Assembly (NCBI GenBank): GCA_934436435.1
Contig: CAKSAN010000010.1
Span: 91,292 to 155,291 of the forward strand
Reading direction: 5' to 3'
DNA: 64,000 nucleotides
Origin: an uncultured Acetatifactor sp.
GTDB lineage: Bacteria > Bacillota > Clostridia > Lachnospirales > Lachnospiraceae
The first letter of the stretch is position 1. Every line of letters begins with the position of its first letter. A model generated the notes under the pieces. That model did no database searches, was not told the origin of the DNA, and saw nothing but the letters and a program-made list of their open reading frames with translations. The position numbers and the translations under genes are program-made. Of the stretch, positions 30,268 to 39,378 are shown in pieces.

Positions 30268-31227
30268 ATGATGAAAAAATTATTACTGACAGTGGGATTG
30301 GTCGGGATCCTGTTGGGTGTTACAGCCTGCGGGAACCGGGAGACAGTGGCTGTTCCTGAGACGGAGGAGACTGTTGCAGACAGCATCGGGGATGTACAGA
30401 ACAGTCAGGCCACAGAAGAGACGGCGAGTGAGACAGCAGAGACTGCGGAACTGCCCACGCGGGCGGAAACTACGGAAAGTACGCAGGAGATACAGGGAAG
30501 CGAAGGAGTGCAGCTTACCACAGAGGATCACGAGGGCAGCAGTGATCCTGAGGACAAGACGAGGAGCTATACTTATTCGTACCAGACAGTCACGATTACG
30601 ATTCCGGACAATGAGGCGGCACAGGCGAAGATCCAGAAGGATCTGGATGAATATGCGGACCGTTTCGTGGAAGGAATCAAGGCCGGGGACCTTGGCACTA
30701 TTTACGAGGGAGCCCCTGTATATGTGCAGAGCTATGAGGATCTTACTTTTCATGTGATCCGTGCGGACGACAAGGTGATCAGCGTGGTATGGGGAATTGA
30801 GGGTTACGATCAGGGTGCGCACGGCTGGTATACGCAGGAATATTGGAATTATTATACCCGGACAGGGGATAGAATCACCTTTGACAGTCTGGGAAGCGGT
30901 TTCCGGGAGAAAGCACTGGAACTGGTAACGAAGAAAGCCGCTGAGATGCAGGCAACAGATGACTGTTTCTTTAATGATTATGAGAAGAGCATCAAACTGG
31001 TAGTATTGGACGGCACAGAAGATCTGGATGCTATTTATCAGGAAATCTATGGAGCGGATATTGCGGGTACCGGCAATGGTGCGGCAACACCGACCTTCAG
31101 TATTACAGAGGAAGGATTCGTCTTTGAATCCGGTCAGTACGTACTGCAGTCTTATGCAGTGGGAATTATCGATTTCGATATTCCTGCAGGGGATTTCGGT
31201 GATGCACTGACGGCAGATATCTTTTAA
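30268..31227 (+). CDS. DUF3298 (RsiV-like) lipoprotein
   Basis: A 319-residue exported lipoprotein. The signal peptide ends in lipobox VTAC with Cys21, followed by a Thr/Glu-rich linker (about 25-90), then a DUF4163/DUF3298-like module (YTYSYQTVTITIP to IDFDIPAGDF) related to the extracellular domain of anti-sigma factor RsiV. There is no membrane-spanning sigma-binding domain, so it is not itself an anti-sigma factor. AGGAGG lies 5 bases before the first of two adjacent ATG codons; the second (30271) is equally possible. Function unknown. Confidence 0.75.
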   Translation: MMKKLLLTVGLVGILLGVTACGNRETVAVPETEETVADSIGDVQNSQATEETASETAETAELPTRAETTESTQEIQGSEGVQLTTEDHEGSSDPEDKTRSYTYSYQTVTITIPDNEAAQAKIQKDLDEYADRFVEGIKAGDLGTIYEGAPVYVQSYEDLTFHVIRADDKVISVVWGIEGYDQGAHGWYTQEYWNYYTRTGDRITFDSLGSGFREKALELVTKKAAEMQATDDCFFNDYEKSIKLVVLDGTEDLDAIYQEIYGADIAGTGNGAATPTFSITEEGFVFESGQYVLQSYAVGIIDFDIPAGDFGDALTADIF

Positions 31228-31247
31228 GAAAACATATGATAAAACAC

Positions 31248-31276
31248 TTTACATGGAAAAGTAAGGTGGATATAAT
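31248..31276 (+). promoter_or_regulatory. Promoter of the fluoride-riboswitch antiporter transcript
   Basis: TTTACA (31248-31253), exactly 17 bases, TATAAT (31271-31276). The expected start site near 31283 is just before the aptamer. Confidence 0.8.
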
Positions 31277-31285
31277 AAATATATT

Positions 31286-31370
31286 GGGAATGAGGTTTTC
31301 CCGGAAGCGTAAGCTTCGAACCGCCGGAATTTGAAACTATGAATTCAATTTGGCTGATGACTTCTGCAGA
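31286..31370 (+). ncRNA. Fluoride riboswitch (crcB motif)
   Basis: The element fits the crcB-motif layout. GGGA (31286-31289) pairs with TCCC (31299-31302) around the loop ATGAGGTT. After a small GAAGC-GTAA-GCTTC hairpin comes the conserved AACCGCC (31319-31325) and then GGCTGATGACTTCT (31352-31365). The loop bases GAGGTT can form the family pseudoknot with GACTTC. These blocks are shared with known fluoride riboswitches (established knowledge). It is followed by a terminator and an antiporter gene of a class found in this regulon, so fluoride should turn the gene on. Confidence 0.87.
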
Positions 31371-31396
31371 ATATGCAGGGGGCACCAGCCTTTTTT
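31352..31396 (+). terminator. Riboswitch expression-platform terminator
   Basis: GGCTG (31352-31356) pairs with CAGCC (31386-31390), with an inner CTTCTGCA/TGCAGGGG stem, followed by TTTTTT. The 5' half overlaps the aptamer's conserved GGCTGATGACTTC, so aptamer folding and termination exclude each other. Confidence 0.8.
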
Positions 31397-31442
31397 GTTG
31401 GAATCCGGGATGCCCTGCTGCGGAAAAACGGAGGAATTTTTT

Positions 31443-32648
31443 ATGCTTACATCACTGGGACTGATCTTTTTACTGGGGTTATTTATGGCGGCTATCTGCC
31501 AGAAAATTCATTTACCCCGCATCATTGGAATGTTGTTCACGGGAATTCTCTTAGGTCCGTATGTGTTGGATCTGCTGGATGCATCCATCCTGAATATCTC
31601 GTCCGAACTGCGGCAGATTGCCCTGATCATTATTCTTCTCAAGGCAGGGTTGTCTCTGGATCTGAAGGATTTGAAAAAAGTAGGGCGTTCCGCAGTCATG
31701 TTATCCTGTGTCCCCGCCACCTGTGAATTGCTGGCTTTCGTGATCTTTGCACCCATGATCCTTAACATCAACAGAGTGGAAGCGGCGGTCATGGGGGCAG
31801 TTCTGGCGGCTGTGTCACCTGCAGTGGTGGTGCCGCGGATGGTACATCTCATGGAGACCGGTTACGGTACGGAGAAAAGCATTCCGCAGATGATCCTGGC
31901 GGGAGCCTCCTGCGATGACATCTATGTCATAGTGTTGTTTTCCACTTTTGCCGGGATGGCGCAGGGTGGGCATGTCAATGCGTTGGATTTCATGAATATT
32001 CCGGTGTCGATCCTGACAGGGGTGCTGTTCGGTGCTTTGGTGGGATGGTTGCTGGGGCAGTTGTTTGAACTGCTGTATCAGAGGGGAAGTTATGTGCGCA
32101 ACAGCATGAAAGTTATTATTATCATGGGTTTATCCTTTTTATTAATGTCCCTGGAAACCCTGTTAAAGGGAACTGCGGCCTTCTCCGGACTGCTGGCGGT
32201 GGTGAGCATGGCCTGTGCACTGAAGATCAGCGCCCCGAAAGAAGTCACCGGCAGGCTGTCCGCAAAGTTCGGGAAACTGTGGCTGGCTGCGGAGGTGGTA
32301 CTGTTCGTGCTGGTGGGGGCTGCGGTGGATATCCGTTATACCATGGAAGCCGGACTGGCAGCGGTGGGGATGATCCTGCTGGCACTGGTATTTCGCTCCA
32401 TCGGCGTGACACTATGCCTGTTGGGAACGAATCTGCATAAGAAGGAGCGTCTGTTTTGCATGATCGCCTACCTGCCGAAGGCCACGGTGCAGGCCGCCAT
32501 CGGCTCCGTGCCTCTGGCCATGGGGCTGTCCTGTGGCAAGATCGTCCTGTCCGTGGCGGTGTTGGCGATTCTTATTACGGCCCCTCTGGGGGCATTGGGG
32601 ATGGATGCTGCCTACCGGAAGCTGCTGGAATGTAGTTCACCCCAATAA
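31443..32648 (+). CDS. Cation:proton antiporter (CPA/NhaP-like) under fluoride control
   Basis: A 401-residue membrane protein with about 12 helices and the family's paired aspartates in ASCDD (Asp158-Asp159), which indicates a cation/proton exchange core of the CPA2-like electrogenic type. The ATG at 31443 has GGAGG 7 bases upstream; a longer frame starting inside the riboswitch terminator is not used. Control by a fluoride riboswitch implies a role in resisting fluoride, probably by antiport or by helping expel HF-derived ions; the exact ion is unknown. No crcB/fluc or CLC-F gene is beside it. Confidence 0.85.
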   Translation: MLTSLGLIFLLGLFMAAICQKIHLPRIIGMLFTGILLGPYVLDLLDASILNISSELRQIALIIILLKAGLSLDLKDLKKVGRSAVMLSCVPATCELLAFVIFAPMILNINRVEAAVMGAVLAAVSPAVVVPRMVHLMETGYGTEKSIPQMILAGASCDDIYVIVLFSTFAGMAQGGHVNALDFMNIPVSILTGVLFGALVGWLLGQLFELLYQRGSYVRNSMKVIIIMGLSFLLMSLETLLKGTAAFSGLLAVVSMACALKISAPKEVTGRLSAKFGKLWLAAEVVLFVLVGAAVDIRYTMEAGLAAVGMILLALVFRSIGVTLCLLGTNLHKKERLFCMIAYLPKATVQAAIGSVPLAMGLSCGKIVLSVAVLAILITAPLGALGMDAAYRKLLECSSPQ

Positions 32649-32673
32649 TCCGATTGATTTTAGGAAACCAAAC

Positions 32674-32712
32674 AAAACCCCGGCAGTTATTATCCGTAAC
32701 TGCCGGGGTTTT
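32674..32712. terminator. Bidirectional terminator
   Basis: AAAACCCCGGCAGTTA (32674-32689) pairs perfectly with TAACTGCCGGGGTTTT (32697-32712). It serves the convergent antiporter and cellobiose phosphorylase genes. Confidence 0.88.
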
Positions 32713-32745
32713 AAGGAGGATAGAAAGCGTTTTGAATTATGTTCC

Positions 32746-35181
32746 TTAACCCATGGTGATGACTACATTGTACTCTTCCTTGCCCTTCTCGTAAGGAATG
32801 ATGTGGCCGTCTACTGCCTTGCCGTCTACCGTCATGGATACGACACCTTTTTCTACATTCTGCGGGTTCTTGACCTGAATGTGATAGGTGCCCTCGCGGA
32901 ACTTACGGGTGATGGAAAAATCACCGAAGCCCTTCGGAATACAAGGATCTACGGACAATCCCTGATGCGTGGGATATACACCCAGTATGTACTGGGAAAT
33001 GTTAACGAAGGTCCATGCGGCGGTACCGGTCAGCCAGCTGTTCTTCGCCTCGCCGTGGAATTTTGCATCCTTACCGGCTACCATCTGGGAGTATACATAA
33101 GGCTCGGTACGATGGATCTCGCTGATGTCCTCAATGTATGCGGGACAGGTCTTGCGGTAGATCTCGAAAGCTCTGTCACCTCTGCCCAGAACGGTCTCTG
33201 CGATGGATACCCAGGGATTGTTGTGGCAGAAGATACCGGCATTCTCCTTATATCCGGGGGGATAAGAGGATACTTCACCAAGTTCGAGGTGATACTCCGT
33301 GTATGCGGGTTGTAAGATCATGACACCATACTTGGTATCCAGTCTCTCTTTTACGGAATTCAATGCCTTTTCGGCAAGGCCTTCCTTCACACCGACACCG
33401 GCCAGTACACAGAAGCCCTGAGGCTCGATGTAGATCTGACCTTCGCGGCATTCCTTGGAACCTACCTTGTGGCTGTAAGCATCGTAGGCACGAACGAACC
33501 AGTCGCCGTCCCAGCCATCCTTCAGGATCGCATCGTACATTGCCTGTACTTCCTTACGTGCGCGGGCAGCCTCAGCATCGTCACCCATCAGTTCACACAA
33601 CTGTGCATATTCTTCGCCGTATTTTACGAACATACCGGCAATGAATACGGATTCTGCCACGGGGCCTTCGCTGGGACCGAAAGTCTGGAAGGATTCTCCG
33701 GGATGAGCGGAGAAGCAGTTCAGGTTCAGACAGTCATTCCAGTCGGCACGACCGATCAGAGGCAGGTTGTGAGGACCTTTGTGGTTGATGATATAGTCTA
33801 AGGAGCGTTTTAAGTGATCCATCAGAGGAGCAGCCACGCTCATATCGTTGTCAAAAGGAACCATCTGGGTCAGGATGGAGGTGTCGCCGGTCTCTCTGAC
33901 ATAAGCGCTGGTACCTGCAATGAGCCACAGGGGATCATCGTTGAAGCCGCTGCCGATATCGGAGTTGCCCTTCTTGGTCAGAGGCTGGTACTGATGGTAA
34001 GCGCTGCCGTCCTGGAACTGGGTGGAAGCGATATCAATGATACGCTCTCTTGCACGATCCGGGATCAGATGTACGAAACCGAGCAGATCCTGACAGGAGT
34101 CACGGAAGCCCATACCACGGCCGATTCCCGATTCGTAGTAGGAAGCGGAACGGGACATGTTGAAGGTTACCATACACTGATACTGATTCCAGGTATTGAC
34201 CATACGGTTTACCTTTTCGTCGCCGGAGTCTACCGTGTAGCGGGCCAGCAGCTGCTTCCAGTAAGCCTGTAATGCTGCGAAAGCCTCTTCCACCTGTGCG
34301 TCGGTCTGATATTTTGCCAGCATTTCCTTGGCACGGGTCTTGTTGATCACGCCGTAGGATTCCCATTTTTCGTCCTCGGGGTTCTCAATATAGCCCAGAA
34401 CGAAGATAAAGGTCTTGGTCTCACCGGCTGCCAGATCGATATTGATCTGATGAGAAGCGATAGGTGACCAGCCGCTTGCCATGGAATTGGTACACTTGCC
34501 GTTCTCAACAGCTTCGGGAGAATCAGCTCCTCTGTAAGCACCCAGGAAAGCATCTCTGCTGGTATCAAAACCGTCGATCTTCGTATTGACGGAGTAGATC
34601 GCATAATGATTACGGCGCTCGCGGTACTCGGTCTTATGGTAGATCGTGGAATCCTGTACCTCGACTTCACCGGTGCTTAAGTTACGCTGGAAGTTCTTCA
34701 TATCATCATCAGCGTTCCACAGGCACCATTCTACATAAGAGAATATGGACAGCTTTTTGTCCTCGGAGCTTCCGTTGGTCAGGGTCAGCTGGGAGATCTC
34801 ACAGTTATCATTCAGGGGAACAAAGGAGAGCACAGAGGCCTTCACACTGTTCTTGGAAGAGGTGAAACGGCTGTAACCGATACCGTGACGGCACTCGTAG
34901 GAGTCCAGCTCGGTCTTCGTAGGCTGCCAGCCGGGGTTCCATACGGTATCTCCATCCTTAATATACAGATATTTGCCGTTGTTATCCGCCGGTACGTTAT
35001 TGTAACGATAACGGGTCAGACGCAGCAGCTTTGCATCCTTATAGAAGGTATATCCGCCGCAGGTGTTGGATATCAGACTGAAAAACTCGTTGCAGCCCAG
35101 GTAGTTGATCCAGGGAAGCGGAGTTTTGGGAGTGGTGATGACATATTCCTGATGCACATCATCAAAATGACCATACTTCAT
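32746..35181 (-). CDS. Cellobiose phosphorylase (GH94)
   Basis: An 811-residue cytoplasmic enzyme that phosphorolyses cellobiose to glucose 1-phosphate and glucose, saving one ATP per disaccharide. The N-terminus ([20 protein letters not shown]) and the catalytic-acid region [10 protein letters not shown], with Asp483, match GH94 cellobiose phosphorylases, and the length equals that of the well-known clostridial enzyme. The ATG at 35181 has AAGGAG 8 bases upstream; a start at 35202 is less likely. It is divergent from a LacI gene, with a possible operator within its leader, and is paired with a cellodextrin importer. Confidence 0.93.
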   Translation of the reverse strand: MKYGHFDDVHQEYVITTPKTPLPWINYLGCNEFFSLISNTCGGYTFYKDAKLLRLTRYRYNNVPADNNGKYLYIKDGDTVWNPGWQPTKTELDSYECRHGIGYSRFTSSKNSVKASVLSFVPLNDNCEISQLTLTNGSSEDKKLSIFSYVEWCLWNADDDMKNFQRNLSTGEVEVQDSTIYHKTEYRERRNHYAIYSVNTKIDGFDTSRDAFLGAYRGADSPEAVENGKCTNSMASGWSPIASHQINIDLAAGETKTFIFVLGYIENPEDEKWESYGVINKTRAKEMLAKYQTDAQVEEAFAALQAYWKQLLARYTVDSGDEKVNRMVNTWNQYQCMVTFNMSRSASYYESGIGRGMGFRDSCQDLLGFVHLIPDRARERIIDIASTQFQDGSAYHQYQPLTKKGNSDIGSGFNDDPLWLIAGTSAYVRETGDTSILTQMVPFDNDMSVAAPLMDHLKRSLDYIINHKGPHNLPLIGRADWNDCLNLNCFSAHPGESFQTFGPSEGPVAESVFIAGMFVKYGEEYAQLCELMGDDAEAARARKEVQAMYDAILKDGWDGDWFVRAYDAYSHKVGSKECREGQIYIEPQGFCVLAGVGVKEGLAEKALNSVKERLDTKYGVMILQPAYTEYHLELGEVSSYPPGYKENAGIFCHNNPWVSIAETVLGRGDRAFEIYRKTCPAYIEDISEIHRTEPYVYSQMVAGKDAKFHGEAKNSWLTGTAAWTFVNISQYILGVYPTHQGLSVDPCIPKGFGDFSITRKFREGTYHIQVKNPQNVEKGVVSMTVDGKAVDGHIIPYEKGKEEYNVVITMG

Positions 35182-35256
35182 AAGAAAATCTCCTTCTTTC
35201 ACATTGTTGTATGTTGAATGTTTGCTTTTTACGTTACGGATTTCTTAATGTTCAGC

Positions 35257-35268
35257 AAACGATTAAGT
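35257..35268. promoter_or_regulatory. LacI-type operator in the cellobiose phosphorylase leader
   Basis: AAACGATTAAGT, identical to the site at 35613-35624 next to the divergent LacI promoter. It lies just downstream of the predicted start site of the minus-strand transcript. Confidence 0.65.
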
Positions 35269-35288
35269 AATCCGAAATTCTGATTAGT

Positions 35289-35317
35289 ATTATACAGAAG
35301 CGGACGCAAAAAAGCAA
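35289..35317 (-). promoter_or_regulatory. Promoter of cellobiose phosphorylase
   Basis: On the minus strand, TTGCTT (35317-35312), 17 bases, TATAAT (35294-35289). The operator at 35257-35268 lies just after the start site. Confidence 0.65.
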
Positions 35318-35438
35318 TACGAATCTTGAAAAAGCCCGTAAAATGCGCAATGTATACAAAAACAGAGGAAAAAGATAGGCAGAAGATACAAAACAAAATG
35401 ATCTTTTAAAAATCGGGTTTACGAAACGAAATAGTATC

Positions 35439-35449
35439 AAACGTTATCG
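35439..35449. promoter_or_regulatory. Possible additional LacI-type site
   Basis: AAACGTTATCG, a weaker relative of the two AAACGATTAAGT sites, midway between the divergent promoters; it could support looping. Confidence 0.35.
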
Positions 35450-35573
35450 CACACATTGCCATTATATAGAAGAAATACAGTTGCTATACGAACCAAATGT
35501 ACAAAATGCCTTGCCTCAAATTGTTAATTATAGACAAAGTGGATACTTTTTGGAAAAAATCTGCAAAAAAGTA

Positions 35574-35602
35574 TTGCAAAATGCTCAAATGTGGTATATA
35601 TT
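35574..35602 (+). promoter_or_regulatory. Promoter of the cellodextrin LacI regulator and importer
   Basis: TTGCAA (35574-35579), 17 bases, TATATT (35597-35602). Confidence 0.65.
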
Positions 35603-35612
35603 AAAACTACGA

Positions 35613-35624
35613 AAACGATTAAGT
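35613..35624. promoter_or_regulatory. LacI-type operator next to its own promoter
   Basis: AAACGATTAAGT lies at about +5 to +16 of the predicted transcript, which suggests autorepression by the LacI protein it precedes. Confidence 0.65.
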
Positions 35625-35673
35625 TACAAAACAGGTCGGACGGAATGACAAAGACATTGGACAGGAGAAAGAC

Positions 35674-36696
35674 ATGGCATCACTGAAAGACATTTCCAAG
35701 ATTTGTGGAGTCTCCGTTGCAACTGTCAGCAAAGCACTGAACGACCACAAGGACATCGGAGAAGAGACAAAAGCAAACATCAGACGGGTAGCAAAGGAAA
35801 TGGGATATTCCCCCAACCTTTCCGCAAGAGCTTTGAAGACGAACCGGACCTACGGGATCGGAGTTCTCTTCGCAGACGAAGCAAGAAGCGGTCTTACCCA
35901 CGATTACTTTTCCAGTGTACTGGACAGTTTCAAGAGGACAGCAGAGAAGAGCGGTTACGACATAACATTTATTAACAGCTGCAAGAACCGGACGGATCGG
36001 ATGTCTTATCTGGAACACAGCAGGTACAGAGGCTTCGACGGAGTGGTGCTCGCCTGTATTGATTTCGGAGATCCCGAAGTCATCGAACTGGTACAGAGTT
36101 CCATCCCGGTGGTCACCATCGACTACCTGTTTAACAATCGTATCGCAATCATGTCGGATAATGTGACAGGCATGAAGGAGCTGTTAGAGTACATATACAG
36201 CAAAGGTCATCGGAAGATCGCTTATATCCACGGAGCGATGTCAGCGGTTACCTCGGGCCGATTATCCAGCTTCTACCGGACGGCGGAACGCCTGGGACTG
36301 AATATTCCTGATGAGTACATCAGAGAGGCAGCCTACAGAGATACGACGACGACCTACCGCGTGACCAATGAACTTTTGGATCTGCCGGATCCACCGACAT
36401 GTATCATCTTCCCGGATGATTTCGCTTCCTTCGGAGGCATCAACGCTATCAGACAGAGAGGACTACAGATCCCCGAAGATATTTCGGTAGCAGGTTATGA
36501 TGGCATACAGGCCACAAGACAACTCGATCCCAGACTTACCACGGTCCAACAGGATACTGAACAGATCGGATGTCTGGCAGCCAGAGAACTAATCAGTCTC
36601 ATCGAGAGACCAAAGACCACCATCATAGAACAGGTCATTGTTCCCGGGAAAGTAGTGGAAGGCAGGTCGGTAGCCAAAGTTCCGACGGACAATTAA
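35674..36696 (+). CDS. LacI-family regulator of the cellodextrin locus
   Basis: A 340-residue regulator with helix-turn-helix ASLKDISKICGVSVATVSKA and a PBP1-type effector domain. AGGAGAAAG sits just upstream of the ATG. Divergent from cellobiose phosphorylase and followed by the binding-protein gene with no clear promoter of its own, so it is probably first in the importer transcript. The matching operators at 35257 and 35613 suggest that it controls both directions, with cellobiose or a related sugar as effector (inference). Confidence 0.9.
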   Translation: MASLKDISKICGVSVATVSKALNDHKDIGEETKANIRRVAKEMGYSPNLSARALKTNRTYGIGVLFADEARSGLTHDYFSSVLDSFKRTAEKSGYDITFINSCKNRTDRMSYLEHSRYRGFDGVVLACIDFGDPEVIELVQSSIPVVTIDYLFNNRIAIMSDNVTGMKELLEYIYSKGHRKIAYIHGAMSAVTSGRLSSFYRTAERLGLNIPDEYIREAAYRDTTTTYRVTNELLDLPDPPTCIIFPDDFASFGGINAIRQRGLQIPEDISVAGYDGIQATRQLDPRLTTVQQDTEQIGCLAARELISLIERPKTTIIEQVIVPGKVVEGRSVAKVPTDN

Positions 36697-36793
36697 TCAG
36701 GCATTTATATGGAAAATGCGAAAGCAGCCATATGAATATAAATGCAACAAACACTTACAACAAACATTCAACAAAAAATGGGAGGAAACAAAC

Positions 36794-38218
36794 ATGAAGA
36801 AAAAAGTACTTAGTGCTTTACTTACAACCGCTATGCTTGCCAGCATGCTGGTAGGCTGTGGCAGCAGCAACGATGCTCCTGCAGCAGCTTCTAGCGAGGC
36901 AGCACCCGCAGCATCCACCGAAGCGGCAGCTTCCACCGAAGCAGCTTCTACAGAGGCAGCTTCTACAGAGGCAGCAACAGAGGAAGGCAAAGTCTTCAAC
37001 ATCTACTGCTGGAACGAGGAGTTCAAGAGCCGTCTGACAGATCATTATCCCGGATATGAAGAAGTAGACGGAACCACCGGTAAGATCGGTGACATCACTG
37101 TAAAGTGGAACATCACTCCTTCTGATGACAACGCTTACCAGAACAATCTGGATGCTACCCTGTTAAAGCAGGCTGATGCAGCAGCTGATGACAAGATCGA
37201 CCTGTTCCTGATTGAGGCTGACTACGCATTGAAATATGTTGATACCGACTACACAATGCCTGTTAAGGATCTGGGCATCACCGATGCAGATCTGGCTAAC
37301 CAGTATCAGTACACCAAGGATGTTGTTACCGACTCCAACGGCAATCTGAAGGGTGTTTCATGGCAGGGTTGCCCCGGCGTTCTGATTTACAACCGTGAGG
37401 CTGCTAAGGCTGTTCTGGGAACCGATGATCCTGCAGAGGTTCAGAAGTCTGTATCTGATTGGAATACCTTCACCGCAACCGCTGAGAAGATGAAAGCAGC
37501 CGGTTACAACATGGTATCTTCCGTAAACGATACTTATCGTGTATACTCCAACAACGTATCCAGCAAATGGGTACAGGATGGCAAGATCGTAATCGATGAC
37601 AACCTGATGAAGTGGGTTGATGACTCCAAGAAGATGGTTGACGCTAAGGAGACCGGTACCTTCGACCTGTGGTCTGATGACTGGAGCAAAGGCTTCTATC
37701 CCGATGGCAAAGTATTCTGCTACTTTGGACCCGCTTGGCTGATCAACTTCTCCATGGCAGCTGATACCGATGGATCTATCGCAAATCAGGGTGGCTGGGG
37801 CGCTACTGAAGGACCTCAGGGCTTTTTCTGGGGCGGTACTTGGATCTGCGGTGCTACCGGAACCGACAACGCTTCTCTGGTTAAGGATATCATCCTGAAG
37901 ATGACCACTGATGAAGACATCATGAAAGAGATCGTTGTAGCTGATGATGATTTCGTAAACAACAAACCCGCTATGGAAGCTATGGCAGCAGATACCTCTT
38001 ATCAGAGCAAGGTATTGGGCGGACAGAACCCTCTGGCTATGTTCTGCGCAGGCGCTGAGAAGATCGATCTGAGCAACCTGTCTGCATACGATCAGGGATG
38101 TAACGAAGAGTTCCAGCATGCTATGAAGAACTACTTCGATGGCAAGGCTTCTCTGGATGATGCACTGGATCTGTTCTACAAGGCTGTAGAAGAGAAGTAT
38201 CCTGAGCTTACTCACTAA
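36794..38218 (+). CDS. Cellodextrin ABC transporter substrate-binding lipoprotein
   Basis: A 474-residue solute-binding protein with a lipobox LVGC (Cys22) and a repetitive Ala/Ser/Thr/Glu linker (STEAAS repeats, about residues 30-60), followed by the two-lobe sugar-binding fold. The ATG at 36794 has GGGAGG 8 bases upstream. Its neighbours (GH94, LacI, two permeases) point to cellobiose or cellodextrins, but the ligand is inferred. A strong hairpin after the stop separates it from the permease genes. Confidence 0.9.
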   Translation: MKKKVLSALLTTAMLASMLVGCGSSNDAPAAASSEAAPAASTEAAASTEAASTEAASTEAATEEGKVFNIYCWNEEFKSRLTDHYPGYEEVDGTTGKIGDITVKWNITPSDDNAYQNNLDATLLKQADAAADDKIDLFLIEADYALKYVDTDYTMPVKDLGITDADLANQYQYTKDVVTDSNGNLKGVSWQGCPGVLIYNREAAKAVLGTDDPAEVQKSVSDWNTFTATAEKMKAAGYNMVSSVNDTYRVYSNNVSSKWVQDGKIVIDDNLMKWVDDSKKMVDAKETGTFDLWSDDWSKGFYPDGKVFCYFGPAWLINFSMAADTDGSIANQGGWGATEGPQGFFWGGTWICGATGTDNASLVKDIILKMTTDEDIMKEIVVADDDFVNNKPAMEAMAADTSYQSKVLGGQNPLAMFCAGAEKIDLSNLSAYDQGCNEEFQHAMKNYFDGKASLDDALDLFYKAVEEKYPELTH

Positions 38219-38259
38219 TCCGAAATGATAAGCGAATAGCGAAACAATAAGGAATTGAG

Positions 38260-38299
38260 AACCGTGCCTGCCTGGCTGGTCAGGTAGGCACGGTTTTTC
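38260..38299 (+). terminator. Intrinsic terminator/attenuator between binding protein and permeases
   Basis: AACCGTGCCTGCCTG (38260-38274) pairs with CAGGTAGGCACGGTT (38281-38295), followed by TTTCC. It is strong but probably leaky, as no clear promoter precedes the permease genes. Confidence 0.75.
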
Positions 38300-38451
38300 C
38301 CTCAAAATTCCCGGTTGGCAGAAGCTTTTTTCAGAAGAAGATAATTAAGAACAAAAAGAAGAGAGCTGCTGCGAGCCTGATCGGAAACAAAGAAAGGCAC
38401 GAAAAACGTAAAGTCGCTAAGAGAGCATGACGGCAAAAGGGAGGAATCATT

Positions 38452-39366
38452 ATGGCAAAGGTAAAACGCGGAAAGGTGGTACGCTATAATAAGTGGGGTT
38501 ATATTTTCCTGATCCCCTTTGTAGTAGTGTATGTATTATTCCAGTTGATCCCGTTATTCAGGACATTTTATTACAGCTTTTTTGAAAATTATCGTTCCGG
38601 ACTGACACAGATCGGACCGAATTTCATCGGATTTGGTAACTATGCAAAGCTGTTGTCCAATCCGGACCTGTGGATGTACACCAAGAATACATTGATCATG
38701 TGGGTACTGGGATTTGTACCGCAGATCATCATATCTCTGCTTCTGGGTGCATGGTTCTCGGATCCCAGCCTTAGATTAAAGGGACAGAGATTCTTCAAGA
38801 CAGTTATCTATCTGCCGAACCTGATCATGGCTTCCGCATTTGCAATGTTGTTCTTCACGCTGTTCTCTGATGGTGGTCCTATCAATGAAATGCTGATGCA
38901 GATCGGAATCTTAAAAGAGCCATATCAGTTCCTTACAAACGTATGGAGTACCAGAGGTCTGGTAGCATTGATGAACTTCCTGATGTGGTTTGGTAATACA
39001 ACGATCCTCCTGATGGCAGGTATGATGGGTATCGATACTTCCCTCTTCGAGGCAGCCGAGGTAGACGGAGCAACCTCTACCCAGGTATTCTTCAAGATTA
39101 CATTACCTTTGTTGAAGCCGATTCTGATCTACGTAATGATCACATCCCTGATCGGTGGTCTGCAGATGTTCGATGTACCTCAGATTCTGACCAACGGTAA
39201 GGGTGATCCTATGAGATCCAGCATGACCCTGATCATGTACCTGAACAACCATTTGTACAGTAAGAACTACGGAATGAGTGGTGCGTTGTCTGTAATGTTG
39301 TTCATTATCACAGGTATCCTGAGCTTGATCGTATTTAAGTTCTCGAACGGCAAACAGGATAAGTAG
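38452..39366 (+). CDS. Cellodextrin ABC transporter permease, MalF/LacF-like
   Basis: A 304-residue permease with six helices and the EAA loop EAAEVDGATSTQVFFKITLP. GGGAGG lies about 9 bases upstream of the ATG. It forms the channel with the next gene, 12 bases downstream. It is 152 bases behind the terminator hairpin, in a stretch with no recognised promoter. Confidence 0.9.
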   Translation: MAKVKRGKVVRYNKWGYIFLIPFVVVYVLFQLIPLFRTFYYSFFENYRSGLTQIGPNFIGFGNYAKLLSNPDLWMYTKNTLIMWVLGFVPQIIISLLLGAWFSDPSLRLKGQRFFKTVIYLPNLIMASAFAMLFFTLFSDGGPINEMLMQIGILKEPYQFLTNVWSTRGLVALMNFLMWFGNTTILLMAGMMGIDTSLFEAAEVDGATSTQVFFKITLPLLKPILIYVMITSLIGGLQMFDVPQILTNGKGDPMRSSMTLIMYLNNHLYSKNYGMSGALSVMLFIITGILSLIVFKFSNGKQDK

Positions 39367-39378
39367 GAGGTGGCAGAA

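Noticed and set aside
31286..31396. Na+ or Li+ riboswitch before the antiporter
   Set aside because: Considered because of the downstream antiporter, but the AACCGCC and GGCTGATGACTTC blocks and pseudoknot fit the fluoride crcB motif much better.
31350..31442. Longer antiporter start inside the riboswitch terminator
   Set aside because: The frame overlaps the terminator hairpin, and the ATG at 31443 has GGAGG and the expected first helix.
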